Shown here one piece after another: positions 17,088-26,063 of a stretch of 64,000 nt of DNA. The DNA comes from CAWAPD01 sp963783865 (lineage in GTDB: Bacteria; Actinomycetota; Thermoleophilia; UBA2241). The position numbers and the translations under genes were made by a program. Every line of letters begins with the position of its first letter. Within the stretch, counting starts at the first letter, position 1. The notes below the pieces were generated by a model. The model had not been told where the DNA came from, ran no database searches, and saw only the letters and a program-made list of their open reading frames with translations. Location of the stretch: the NCBI GenBank assembly GCA_963783865.1, contig CAWAPD010000002.1, positions 124,001 through 188,000 on the forward strand. The letters are read 5' to 3'.

Positions 17088-17743
17088 GCGTCCTCCAGCG
17101 CGGTGCGCAGGTCGGCCACCAGTGCCGCGACCTCGCCGCTCGCGTGCACGCGGGCGGCTCGCGCGACGATCAGCCGCAGGCTCGACTCGAGCAGCACGGC
17201 CAGGACCTCGCAGCCCGCAGGCACGTCCTCGCCGGCCGCGAGCGGAGCCTCACCGAAGGCTTCGCCGGCGGGCGCCAGCCCGACGACGGCATCGGCCAAG
17301 CCGGCGTCCAGAGCCGGCGCGAGTGGGCCCGCGAGCGTGACGAGCTCCGCCCGCTCGCCGGCGGCCGTGAAGTACTCACCGGCGAGGCGCGGATGCGACG
17401 TGGCGACGCGCAGGCGACGGCGAGCGGCCGGGCCGCCGGCTGCGGCGGGTCCGCCGGGCCTCGCGACGGCCGGAGGCGCCGCCAGGACCAGCCGCCGCGG
17501 CAGCAACCCCAGGTCGAGCAGCTCGGCCACGCGCGGCCGCGACTCGGCCAGGCGGTCCTTGGGAGCGACGCCCAGAGCGAGCGCGCCGGCGGCGACGAAG
17601 GCGCCGACGTCGCGTTCGTCGATCGCCACGACGGCGCCTTCGTCGCCCTCGCGATCGCCGACCCACTGGGGCCGCACCTGTCGCACCAGGGCCAGCGCCG
17701 GCTCGAACCCGGCGCCGGCGGGCAGCGCGATCCTCAGGTTCAC
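17084..17743 (-). CDS. hisG: ATP phosphoribosyltransferase, short form, divergent
   Basis: Assigned as the short-form catalytic HisG (first step of histidine synthesis), 219 residues, which normally needs HisZ; hisZ is directly upstream with a 4-base overlap at the GTG start (17741-17743). Supporting blocks: LRIALPAGAGFEPAL, GALALGVAPKDRL, ELLDLGLLPRRLVLAAP, RVATSHPRLAGEYF. It is unusually divergent: the PRPP-binding loop that usually reads like DLVETGRTL here reads GLAPAGEAF, losing both phosphate-contacting Thr residues. Either activity is altered or this lineage uses a variant loop. Confidence 0.78.
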   Translation of the reverse strand: MNLRIALPAGAGFEPALALVRQVRPQWVGDREGDEGAVVAIDERDVGAFVAAGALALGVAPKDRLAESRPRVAELLDLGLLPRRLVLAAPPAVARPGGPAAAGGPAARRRLRVATSHPRLAGEYFTAAGERAELVTLAGPLAPALDAGLADAVVGLAPAGEAFGEAPLAAGEDVPAGCEVLAVLLESSLRLIVARAARVHASGEVAALVADLRTALEDA

Positions 17744-18937
17744 CGCGCCCCCAGCGCCTTGAGCACGTCGCGCCACGAGCCGCGGGTGACCGTCTTGGCC
17801 GCAGTCTCGAGCACGTAGTCGCCGTCGTCCAGACGCAGCGAGGGCGCCGGGAGGTCGCGGGCCGTGGCCGCATAGGCGGCCACGGCCACCCCCGCCCGGC
17901 GCAGCTCCGCCGCCCGTTCGGTGTCCTCGAGGCCGCCGGCGAACGAGAGCGCCGGCGCCGGCCGAGTGACCCCGGAGCCGTCCTCGAGCGCCTGGTGCAC
18001 GCGGTCGACGTCGATCGGCCAGGCCCGCGGCCGGCAGCGGCCAGTCGAAGCGCCCGACGAAGTCGTCGTAGCGGCCGCCGGTCGCCAAGGGCAGGCCGCC
18101 GCCGGGTGCGTAGGCCTCGAAGACGATGCCGGTGTAGTAGTCGAGGGCCGGCAGCAGCCCGAAGTCGAAGCTCAGACGGTCGCTGTAGCCGGCATCGTCG
18201 ACCAGCTCGTGCACGCGCACGAGGTGGTCGACGGCCGCCTCCATTCCTCCGCTGGAGGCCAGGCGCCGCGCCTCGTCGAGCGCGTCGGCGCCGCCGGTGA
18301 GCTCGAGCGCTCGCTCGAGCGACCGGCGGCCCTCGTCTTTCACGCCGGCGCCGCCGGCGATCGCCTCGACCAGCGGGTAGTCGCGGTCGGCCAGCGCCTC
18401 GTAGAGGTCGGCCGCGTCCTCGTCGGACAGCCCGAGGGCGGCCACCAGCTCGCGGTGGAAGGCGAGCGTGCCGGTCGCCACGCGGGCGTCCGGCAGGCCG
18501 ACCGCCGCCAGCGCATCGCAGAGCACCACCAGGCACTCGGCGTCGGCCTCGGGCCCCTCCAGGCCGAGCAGCTCGGCCCCGGCCTGGACGAACTCGCCCG
18601 TCTGACCGCCCTGCGAGGCCACCGGCCGGAAGCTCTCGGCCACATACGACAGGCGCAGCGGCAGACGATGGTCGCGCAGGCGTGAGGCGGCGAGGCGGGC
18701 GACGGGCGCGGTCATCTCGGTGCGCAGCATCAGGGCGCGCCCGTGGTCGTCGTAGAGCCGGTACCCGGCGGCCCGGGCCGGGTCGCCCGCAGCCTCCAGC
18801 GTCTCGGCGTATTCGAGCGCCGGCGTGCGGACCTCCTCGTAGCCGTAGGCGCGGAACCGGCCGGTCAGCGTCGCCTCGATCGCGCGCAGCTCGGCCGCCT
18901 CGACCGGCAGCACGTCGCGCATGCCGTCGGGGATCAC
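17740..18937 (-). CDS. hisZ: ATP phosphoribosyltransferase regulatory subunit (one frameshift as given)
   Basis: HisRS-like paralogue that activates short HisG. The first frame from ATG 18937 encodes about 305 residues: IPDGMRDVLPVEAAELRAIE, the class II motif 2 region (SYVAESFRPV...GQTGEFVQAGAELLG) and LDYYTGIVFEAYAPG...GGRYDDFVGRFDW. Around 18020-18026 it loses frame; the other frame resumes at once with WPIDVDRVHQALED and runs to the stop at 17740, which overlaps hisG. Removing one C in the GGGCCTGG run on the coding strand restores a full-length protein. No tRNA-binding domain is expected. Confidence 0.85.
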
Positions 18938-18989
18938 GTCGCCCTCCCTTCGCCCGCCTCAGCCGGGCGCTCGCCTCTGAGGAAGCACG

Positions 18990-18995
18990 AGTCTA
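18990..18995 (-). promoter_or_regulatory. Candidate -10 box of the his operon
   Basis: TAGACT on the minus strand, about 53 bases before the hisZ ATG, in the 100-base gap between dnaE and hisZ. No good -35 lies 16-18 bases upstream, so support is weak. Confidence 0.3.
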
Positions 18996-19037
18996 GCAAA
19001 CGGGCGGCGCCGCAAGGATGCCGCGAGTGTTCGGCCC

Positions 19038-22000
19038 TTACCCCCTGCCTATCCCGATGCAGCTCTCGCCGAGCAGCGCCTTGAGCTCGGCGTAGAGACC
19101 GTCGACCGGGTCGACCTTGTACTCGGGACCGATCTTGAGGCGGTGGCGGCCCTGGTCGGTCGTCATCTGCAGCACGACCGGCACCTGGCCCGGGAACGCC
19201 TTCAGGATGGTCTTGAGCTCGTTCAGCAGGCCGAGCTGCACCGTGTGCGCGTTGACGACCAGCACCAGCGGCCGCGTCTCACTGACCCCGTCGAACGCCT
19301 GGAACTCGAGCGCGATCAGCTTCACGTCGTCCTCACTCTTGCGGTCGACGCGGCCGCGCACGCGCACGATCTCGTCTTCGGCCAGCAGCTCCTGGTACTG
19401 CTCGAGGATCGAGCCGAAGGCGACGACCTCGATGCCTCCGTCCACGTCCTCCAGGCGGAACACGGCCATGAGCCCGCCGCTGCGCGTGGGGCGCCGTCGC
19501 AGGCCCGAGACCAAGCCACCGGTCCACACGACCGTGCCCTCGCGCAGGTCGGCCAGGTCGGCGACGCCGACGTCGATCGAGTCGCGCAGCTGGCGGCGCA
19601 GCCCCTTGAGGGGATGCGCCGACACGTACAGGCCGAGCGCCTCCTTCTCGAAGCGCAGCTTGACGTCGTTGTCGAACTCCTCGCCGCCGATCGGCGGATG
19701 GTGCGCATGCGGTTCGTCGTCGCTCTCGAGGTGGTCGAACAGCCCGCCCTGGCCCTGGGCGCGGTCCTTGCGGTGACGCTCGCCGGCGGCCATCGCCGCC
19801 GGCAGCGACTCGAGCATGCCGCGGCGCGTGTCGCCGGTCGAGTCGAAGGCCCCGCTCTTGATCAGCGCCTCCAGCGTGCGCTTGTTGACGAGCTGCGAGT
19901 CGACGCGGGCGCAGAAGTCATAGATCGAGGTGAACGGGGCATCGGCGCGCGAGGCGATGATCGACTCGATCGCGCCGACGCCCACTCCCTTGACCGCGTT
20001 CATCCCGAAACGGATCTTGCCGCCGACCACCGTGAAGCCGACGTGGCTCTCGTTGACGTCGGGCGGCAGGACCTCGATCCCCATCTCGTGGCACTGGTTG
20101 ACGTAGAACGGCACCTTGTCCTTGGTGTTCATGACGCTCGAGACCACGGCCGCCATGTACTCGACCGGGTAGTTGGCCTTGAGCCAGGCTGTCCGGTAGC
20201 TGATCAGCGCATAGCAGGCGGCGTGGCTCTTGTTGAACGAGTAGTCGCCGGTGGCCTCGAAGTTGGCCCACAGCCTGCGCGCCACGTGGTCGGGCACGCC
20301 GTGCTGCCTGAGGCCCGCCATGAGCGGCTTCTCGAGGCTGCCCATGAGCTTCTTGTCCTTCTTGCCGATCGCCTTGCGCAGGTCGTCGGCCTGGGCCGGC
20401 GAGAAGCCGCCGAGCTGGCGGGCGATCGCCATGTACTGCTCCTGGTAGATGGTCACGCCGTGGGTCGGTTCGAGGATCGGGCGCAGGCTCTCGTGGTCGT
20501 ACGAGACCAGCGACGGGTCCTTCTTGTTGCGGGCGTAGGCCGGGATGTACTGCATGGGCCCAGGGCGGTAGAGCGCCCCGATGGCGATCAGGTCGTCGAA
20601 CTCGCTGGGGCCGACCTCGCGCAGGGCGTCCTTCATGCCCGAGCTCTCGAACTGGAAGACGCCGGTCGAGTCGCCGCGGGCGAGCATGTCGTAGGTCCTG
20701 TCGTCGTCGAGCGGCAGCGTGGTCATGTCGATGCAGACGCCCTGGCTCTGTTCGATCAGGGCCAGGGCGGCCTCGATCACGTCGAGGTTGCGCAGCCCGA
20801 GGAAGTCCATCTTGAGGAGGCCCAACGCCGCGACGTCGTCCATGCCGAACTGGGTGACGAGCTCGGCGTCGCCCTTCTGTTGCAGCGGCACGTACTCGGT
20901 CAGCGGCTGGTCTGAGATGACCACCCCGGCCGCGTGGATCGAGTCGTTGCGGATCAGCCCCTCGAGCGCCATCGCCAGGTCGACGACCTGCCTGGTCTGC
21001 TCGTCGGCGCTGTAGGCCTGGCGCAGCTCGCTGCCCGGCGCCATCGCCTGCTCGAAGGTCGCCGGCGGCGCCTGCTCGGGGATCATCTTGGCGATCTTGT
21101 CGCCCACCATGTACGGCAGCCCGAGCACGCGGGCGGCGTCGCGGGTCGCCGCCCGCGCCGCCATCGTGCCGAAGGTGATGATCTGGGCGACGTGGTCGCG
21201 GCCGTACTTGGTCGCCACGTAGTCGATGACCTCGTCGCGGCGCGCGACCGAGAAGTCCATGTCGATGTCGGGCATCGACTTGCGGCCGGGGTTGAGGAAG
21301 CGCTCGAACATCAGGTCGTACTTGAGGGGATCGATGTCGGTGATGTTGAGCGCGTACGAGACGATGGAACCCGCGGCCGAGCCGCGGCCGGGGCCGACGG
21401 CGATGCCCGACTCCTTGGCGAACCTGACGAAGTCCCAGACGATCAGGAAGTAGGCGCTGAAGCCCATCTCGCGGATGACGCCGAGCTCGAACTCGAGCCG
21501 CTCGCGCACCTCGGGCGCGGCGGCCCCGGTGCCGTAGCGCCGGCGCACACCCGCCTCGACCAGCTCGCGCAGGTACTCGTCCTCGGGCCGGCCGTCGGGG
21601 ACCGGGTAGCGAGGCAGCAGGAAGCTCCCCGTCTGCAACCGCACGTCGCAGCGCTCGGCGATCTCGACCGTGGCGTCGCAGGCCTCGGGGTAGTCGGCGA
21701 AGAGGGCCCGCATCTCGTCGGGCGTCTTCAGGTAGAACTCCTGCGTCGACAGGCGCGGCGCCTGGCGCGGCTCGTCGAGCTGGCATTGGACCTGGATGCA
21801 GACGAGGGCGTCCTGGGCGCGGGCGTCCTCCTTGCGCAGGTAGTGGACGTCGTTGGTGGCGACGGTCTTGACGCCGGCCTGGCGGGCGAGCAGCGCGAGC
21901 TTGGGCACGAGCTCGTGCTGCTCCTCCAGGCCGGCGTCCTGCAGTTCCACATAGACGTTCTCGCGGCCGAACAGCTCGACCAGGCGCTCGATCTCCTGCA

Positions 22001-22463
22001 GCGCGGCCGTGTCGTTGCCCTCGCGCAGCAGGATCGAGGCGCGGCCGCTCATGCAGCCCGTCAGCGCGATCAGCCCCTCGGCGTGGGCGGTGAGCAGCTC
22101 CCAGTCGGCGCGCGGCTTGTAGTAGTAGCCCTCGAGGTAGGCCGCCGTCGACAGCTTGATGAGGTTGCGGTAGCCCCGCTCGTCGCGCGCCAGCAGCGTG
22201 AGATGCGCGAACCGCTCCTTGACGCCGCCGCCGCGGCTGTGGCGGTCGGTCGCGACGTAGAGCTCGAGCCCGAGGATGGGCTTGATCCCGGCCGTGCGGG
22301 CGGCCTTGTGGAACTGCACGATGCCGGCCAGCGACCCGTGGTCGGTCAGCGCGACGGCCGGCATCCCCAGCGCCTTGACGCGGTCGACCAGGGGGCCGAC
22401 ACGGCAGGCGCCGTCGAGGAGCGAGTACTCGCTGTGGACGTGGAGGTGAACGAAAGAGCTCAT
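19038..22463 (-). CDS. dnaE: DNA polymerase III subunit alpha
   Basis: Replicative polymerase, 1141 residues. N-terminal PHP domain (HLHVHSEYSLLDGACRVGPL, LTDHGSLAG), then palm with the catalytic aspartates in PDIDMDFSVARRDEV and in the LLKMDFLGLRNLDVI block, fingers (YQEQYMAIARQLGGFS), helix-hairpin-helix (GMNAVKGVGVGAIESI) and a C-terminal OB-fold (VVWTGGLVSGLRRRPTRSGG). This is the DnaE1 layout; no intein interrupts it. The leader before ATG 22463 is very short if the -10 at 22476-22481 is used. Confidence 0.97.
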   Translation of the reverse strand: MSSFVHLHVHSEYSLLDGACRVGPLVDRVKALGMPAVALTDHGSLAGIVQFHKAARTAGIKPILGLELYVATDRHSRGGGVKERFAHLTLLARDERGYRNLIKLSTAAYLEGYYYKPRADWELLTAHAEGLIALTGCMSGRASILLREGNDTAALQEIERLVELFGRENVYVELQDAGLEEQHELVPKLALLARQAGVKTVATNDVHYLRKEDARAQDALVCIQVQCQLDEPRQAPRLSTQEFYLKTPDEMRALFADYPEACDATVEIAERCDVRLQTGSFLLPRYPVPDGRPEDEYLRELVEAGVRRRYGTGAAAPEVRERLEFELGVIREMGFSAYFLIVWDFVRFAKESGIAVGPGRGSAAGSIVSYALNITDIDPLKYDLMFERFLNPGRKSMPDIDMDFSVARRDEVIDYVATKYGRDHVAQIITFGTMAARAATRDAARVLGLPYMVGDKIAKMIPEQAPPATFEQAMAPGSELRQAYSADEQTRQVVDLAMALEGLIRNDSIHAAGVVISDQPLTEYVPLQQKGDAELVTQFGMDDVAALGLLKMDFLGLRNLDVIEAALALIEQSQGVCIDMTTLPLDDDRTYDMLARGDSTGVFQFESSGMKDALREVGPSEFDDLIAIGALYRPGPMQYIPAYARNKKDPSLVSYDHESLRPILEPTHGVTIYQEQYMAIARQLGGFSPAQADDLRKAIGKKDKKLMGSLEKPLMAGLRQHGVPDHVARRLWANFEATGDYSFNKSHAACYALISYRTAWLKANYPVEYMAAVVSSVMNTKDKVPFYVNQCHEMGIEVLPPDVNESHVGFTVVGGKIRFGMNAVKGVGVGAIESIIASRADAPFTSIYDFCARVDSQLVNKRTLEALIKSGAFDSTGDTRRGMLESLPAAMAAGERHRKDRAQGQGGLFDHLESDDEPHAHHPPIGGEEFDNDVKLRFEKEALGLYVSAHPLKGLRRQLRDSIDVGVADLADLREGTVVWTGGLVSGLRRRPTRSGGLMAVFRLEDVDGGIEVVAFGSILEQYQELLAEDEIVRVRGRVDRKSEDDVKLIALEFQAFDGVSETRPLVLVVNAHTVQLGLLNELKTILKAFPGQVPVVLQMTTDQGRHRLKIGPEYKVDPVDGLYAELKALLGESCIGIGRG

Positions 22464-22475
22464 CCGCGGTTGAAG

Positions 22476-22481
22476 ATTCTA
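22476..22481 (-). promoter_or_regulatory. Candidate -10 box of dnaE
   Basis: TAGAAT on the minus strand, 12 bases before the dnaE ATG; a transcript starting at the usual distance would be nearly leaderless. No clear -35. The same TAGAAT hexamer precedes the aminotransferase gene at 42131. Confidence 0.35.
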
Positions 22482-22570
22482 TCGCCTGGACACGGGCCGC
22501 GTCGCCCTCGGGAGGTGGGGCCGGCGGAGCCGATGACGGCGGCGGCCCGGGCGAGGCGGCCGGCCGGCGC

Positions 22571-23653
22571 TCAGGTCGAGTGGGGCGGCCGGCGCAAAGC
22601 GCCGGCCGCCCTGTCCAGCCTGCCGGCCAGCCGCGAACGCCGGCTCAGCGCCAGCGGCAGCGCCAGGGGCCAGCGCGCCGGCGGCGTGACCATGAGCGGC
22701 TGGGCGAGACGGCCGACCTGTGCGACCCTGTACGGCGGCGCGCGCAGCGGCGACACTCCGGCGAGGTAACGGGCGGCGACCGCCCGCTGCACGGCGCCGC
22801 CGCGCAGGACGGTGAACTCGGCCGGCAGCGCCCAGTCCAGCTCCGTGGCCGAGACCTCGAGCGCCAGGTAGACCATCGCGCCCACATGGGCCGCGCGGCT
22901 CTCGGCGACGGCGCGGCGCCGGTCCTGCGCCGTCAGCCGCCGCGCGATGAAGGCCACGTCGAGCAGTGTCTTGAGCGCGAACCAGTGGTTCACGGCGTGC
23001 GCGGCGGCGGTGACCAGCTGCCAGGGCAGGCTGAGCGCCGGCAGGGTCGCGCGCTGGCAGGCGACCGGCTCGGCCTCGGCGATCATGCGCGCGACCGGCA
23101 GGCTTGCGAGCTCGCGCCCGGTCACGTCCCAGTGCAGCTCGACCGAGAGGTGGCGGCGGGGCAGCTCGAGCTGGTGGTGGAAGTGCCAGACGCGCTGGAA
23201 CCAGTCGGCGAACTGCTCGCGCGCCACGCAGCCGCGCACCAGCAGCGCGTCGCGGGCCTCGTCGGCCCGGTCCGGGGCGACAAGCAGGTCGACGTCGCCG
23301 GTGCGGCGCGCGGCGACGTCGCCCCAGGCGAGGGCGGCCAGCGCCGGGCCCTTGAGAGTCACGCACGGAATGCCCGCCTTGGCGAGCCAGCCGACGAGCT
23401 CCTCCGACGCGTCTTCCACGCGGACCGCCGTGGCGAACGTCTCCGTCGCCGCCCAGGCGAGATGCGGGTCGCCGGCGCCGGCGGCGACGGCGAGCCCGGC
23501 GAGCTGCTGCCCGAGGATCAGCTCGGTGAGCTCGCCGTCGCCGGGATCGGGCGGCGCCGGCCTGCCGGCGACGACGCCGGCCAGCCAGTCGAGGAGCCTC
23601 CGCTCGGCGGGACCGGGCGGCTGCAGGCGCACGGCACCACGGCCGCCGGGCAT
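22571..23653 (-). CDS. Nucleotidyltransferase-fold protein (NTP_transf_5-like)
   Basis: 360 residues. The LKGPALAALAWGD...RRTGDVDLLV block is the signature of the uncharacterised nucleotidyltransferase family (PF14907-type), with the two catalytic Asp in the GDVDLL motif, followed by a helical region with VELHWDVTG. Function is unknown; relatives occur in polysaccharide and peptide-natural-product loci (family knowledge). ATG overlaps the upstream stop by one base (TGATG), making it the last gene of the leu operon. A perfect GC hairpin lies inside its last codons. Confidence 0.75.
   Translation of the reverse strand: MPGGRGAVRLQPPGPAERRLLDWLAGVVAGRPAPPDPGDGELTELILGQQLAGLAVAAGAGDPHLAWAATETFATAVRVEDASEELVGWLAKAGIPCVTLKGPALAALAWGDVAARRTGDVDLLVAPDRADEARDALLVRGCVAREQFADWFQRVWHFHHQLELPRRHLSVELHWDVTGRELASLPVARMIAEAEPVACQRATLPALSLPWQLVTAAAHAVNHWFALKTLLDVAFIARRLTAQDRRRAVAESRAAHVGAMVYLALEVSATELDWALPAEFTVLRGGAVQRAVAARYLAGVSPLRAPPYRVAQVGRLAQPLMVTPPARWPLALPLALSRRSRLAGRLDRAAGALRRPPHST
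22583..22611 (-). terminator. GC hairpin at the end of the leu operon
   Basis: Perfect 13-bp stem GGGCGGCCGGCGC / GCGCCGGCCGCCC with loop AAA, inside the last codons of the nucleotidyltransferase-like gene. No T tract follows. Probably the end of the leuA-to-22571 transcript. Confidence 0.5.
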
Positions 23654-24411
23654 CAGGCCACGGGGTTGGTCAGGGCGCCGACGCCCCCGACCTCGATCGT
23701 CACCTCGTCGCCGGCGGCCAGCGGGCCGACCCCGGGCGGCGTGCCCGTCAGGATCACGTCGCCCGGCTCGAGCGTCATGATGCCGCTCACGAAGGCGAGC
23801 AGCTCGAGCGGCGAGACGATCGTGTCGCCGACCTGACCGGTCTGGACCTCGCGCCCGTTGACCAGCGCCCGCACGCGGGCGCCCGGGCCGGGCGGGTCGG
23901 GGACGATCCACGGCCCCAGCGGGCAGAAGGTGTCGAAGCTCTTGGCCCGCGTCCACTGTCCGTCGAGCCGCTGCAGGTCCCGGGCGGTGACGTCGTTGCC
24001 GCAGGTGTAGCCGGCGACGCAGCGGGCGGCGCTGCCGGGATCGAGGTCCCGGCAGCGCCGCCCCACGACGACCGCCAGCTCGGCCTCGTAGTCCACCTGA
24101 GCCGAACGCGGCGGCCGAACGATCGCCTCGCCGGGCCCGATCACGCTCGAGGCCGGCTTGAGGAACAGGATCGGCTCGGCCCCGGTCTCCATCGCCAGCT
24201 CGGCGGCGTGGGCGCGGTAGTTCAGGCCGACGGCGACCACCTTGCCGGGCAGGCACGGCGCCAGCGGGGTCGCCGCAGAAGCCTCGACCGCGCCCGTCTC
24301 GACCGCCTCCGGCTCCCAGCCCGGGCGGTCGAGCAGCCGCACGGTGTCGCCGTCGAAGCGGCACCAGCGGGCGGCGCCGGCGACGCGTGCGCGCCCGAAG
24401 GGCGGGCTCAC
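23653..24411 (-). CDS. Fumarylacetoacetate hydrolase family protein
   Basis: 252 residues, FAH C-terminal catalytic domain: GLNYRAHAAE, the metal-binding Glu of VDYEAELAVVVG, GYTCGNDVTARDLQ, AKSFDTFCPLGPW and ILTGTPPGVGPL. Family members are Mg-dependent acylpyruvate hydrolases, decarboxylases or isomerases; a 2-keto-acid role near branched-chain synthesis is plausible but unproven. GTG start overlaps cimA by 4 bases. Confidence 0.88.
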   Translation of the reverse strand: MSPPFGRARVAGAARWCRFDGDTVRLLDRPGWEPEAVETGAVEASAATPLAPCLPGKVVAVGLNYRAHAAELAMETGAEPILFLKPASSVIGPGEAIVRPPRSAQVDYEAELAVVVGRRCRDLDPGSAARCVAGYTCGNDVTARDLQRLDGQWTRAKSFDTFCPLGPWIVPDPPGPGARVRALVNGREVQTGQVGDTIVSPLELLAFVSGIMTLEPGDVILTGTPPGVGPLAAGDEVTIEVGGVGALTNPVA

Positions 24412-26033
24412 GCGCCGCCTTCGCCGGCGCCCGGGTCCGCGCTCCCGCGCGTCATCCCGTACTCGATCGAGTCGACCAGCGCCTCCCAGCTGGCCTCGAT
24501 GATGTTCTCACTGACGCCGATGCTGCCCCACGTGTCCTCACCGTCGCTGGCGTCGAGCAGCACGCGCGTGACGGCGCCCGTCCCCTTGGTCTCGTCGAGG
24601 ATGCGCACCTTGTAGTTGACGAGGTCGATGTCGTCGAGGTGCGGGTACCTGCGCGAGATCGCCAGGCGCAGCGCGTTGTCGAGGGCGTTGACCGGGCCGT
24701 TGCCCTCGCCGGTGGCGATGATGCGCTCGTCTTTGACGTGGACCTTGACGGTGGCCTCGGTCACCACCGAGCCGTCCTCGCGCTTCTCGACGATCACGCG
24801 GAAGCTCTCGAGCCGGAACAGCGGCGTGCGCTCCCGCAACTGGTCGTGCAGGAACAGGTCGAACGAGGCGTCGGCGGCCTCGTAGTGGTAGCCCTCGTGC
24901 TCCTTCTGCTTGAGCCGCTTGAGGATGGCGCCCACGTGCTCGCTGTCGCCCTCCAGGTGGAAGCCCAGCTCCTTCGCCTTGCGCAGCACGGCACCCTTGC
25001 CCGACAACTCCGAGACCAGCACGCGCTGCTCGTTGCCGACCAGCTCGGGGTCGATGTGCTCGAAGGTCTGCGGCGAGGCGTCGACGGCGGCGATGTGCAG
25101 CCCGCCCTTGTGGGCGAAGGCGCTGCGCCCGACGTACGGCTGGTGGGCCCATGGCGACACGTTGACGACCTCGGCCACGAAGTGCGCCGCCTCGGTGAGC
25201 CGCTCGAGCTGCCCGTCGGTCACGACAGGGATCCCCATCTTGAGCTTGAGGGCGGGGATGACGGAGGTGAGGTTGGCGTTGCCGCAGCGCTCGCCGTAGC
25301 CGTTCATCGTGCCCTGTACCTGCACGGCGCCGGCCTCGACGGCGGCCAGCGAGCAGGCGACGGCGCAGTCACTGTCGTTGTGGCAGTGGATGCCGAGGGG
25401 CGCGTCGAGCGCGGCCGACACGGCCGCCACGACGCGCCCCACCGCGCCGGGCAGCGTCGCGCCGTTGGTGTCGCACAGGCAGAGCACCTCCGCCCCGGCC
25501 TCGTGCGCCGCGCGCAGCGTCGCCAGCGCGTAGGCCTCGTCGTCGGCGTAGCCGTCGAAGAAGTGCTCGGCGTCGTAGATCACGCGCTTGCCCTGGCCGC
25601 GCAGCCAGCCGACCGACTCGGCGATCATGCGCAGGTTCTCGTCGCGGCTCACCTTCAGGACCTTGCTCACATGCAGGCCCCAAGTCTTGCCGACGATGGT
25701 CACGATCCCGGGGAACGCGTCGGCCAGCGTGCGCAGCCCGGGGTCGTCGCCGGCCTTCGTTCCCTTGCGGCGCGTCGCGCCGAAGGCGGCGAGCGACGCG
25801 CCGCTCAGCCGCTCGCGCTCCATGCGCGCGAAGAACTCGATGTCCTTGGGGTTGGACCCCGGGTAGCCGCCCTCGATGACGTCGATGCCGAGCTCGTCGA
25901 GCTTGAGCGCTATGCGCACCTTCTCGTCGACCGAGACCGACATGCCCTCCTGCTGCATGCCGTCGCGCAGCGTCGTGTCGTAGAGCCGCACCTGCTTGGC
26001 CCCGTCCGGACCCTGCACCTGCCGAGCGCTCAT
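24408..26033 (-). CDS. cimA: Citramalate synthase
   Basis: Condenses pyruvate and acetyl-CoA to (R)-citramalate, giving 2-oxobutyrate for isoleucine without threonine deaminase; LeuCD and LeuB serve the next steps. 541 residues. DTTLRDGMQQEGMSVSVDEK and DELGIDVIEGGYPGSNPKD are CimA-type rather than LeuA-type; metal-binding HCHNDSDCAVA and a full C-terminal regulatory domain (residues about 390-530) are present. Homocitrate synthase is the main alternative; the leu/ilv context favours CimA. Confidence 0.9.
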   Translation of the reverse strand: MSARQVQGPDGAKQVRLYDTTLRDGMQQEGMSVSVDEKVRIALKLDELGIDVIEGGYPGSNPKDIEFFARMERERLSGASLAAFGATRRKGTKAGDDPGLRTLADAFPGIVTIVGKTWGLHVSKVLKVSRDENLRMIAESVGWLRGQGKRVIYDAEHFFDGYADDEAYALATLRAAHEAGAEVLCLCDTNGATLPGAVGRVVAAVSAALDAPLGIHCHNDSDCAVACSLAAVEAGAVQVQGTMNGYGERCGNANLTSVIPALKLKMGIPVVTDGQLERLTEAAHFVAEVVNVSPWAHQPYVGRSAFAHKGGLHIAAVDASPQTFEHIDPELVGNEQRVLVSELSGKGAVLRKAKELGFHLEGDSEHVGAILKRLKQKEHEGYHYEAADASFDLFLHDQLRERTPLFRLESFRVIVEKREDGSVVTEATVKVHVKDERIIATGEGNGPVNALDNALRLAISRRYPHLDDIDLVNYKVRILDETKGTGAVTRVLLDASDGEDTWGSIGVSENIIEASWEALVDSIEYGMTRGSADPGAGEGGA

Positions 26034-26063
26034 GGGGCCGCCCGCCTCCTCCCCGCTCCGGGG

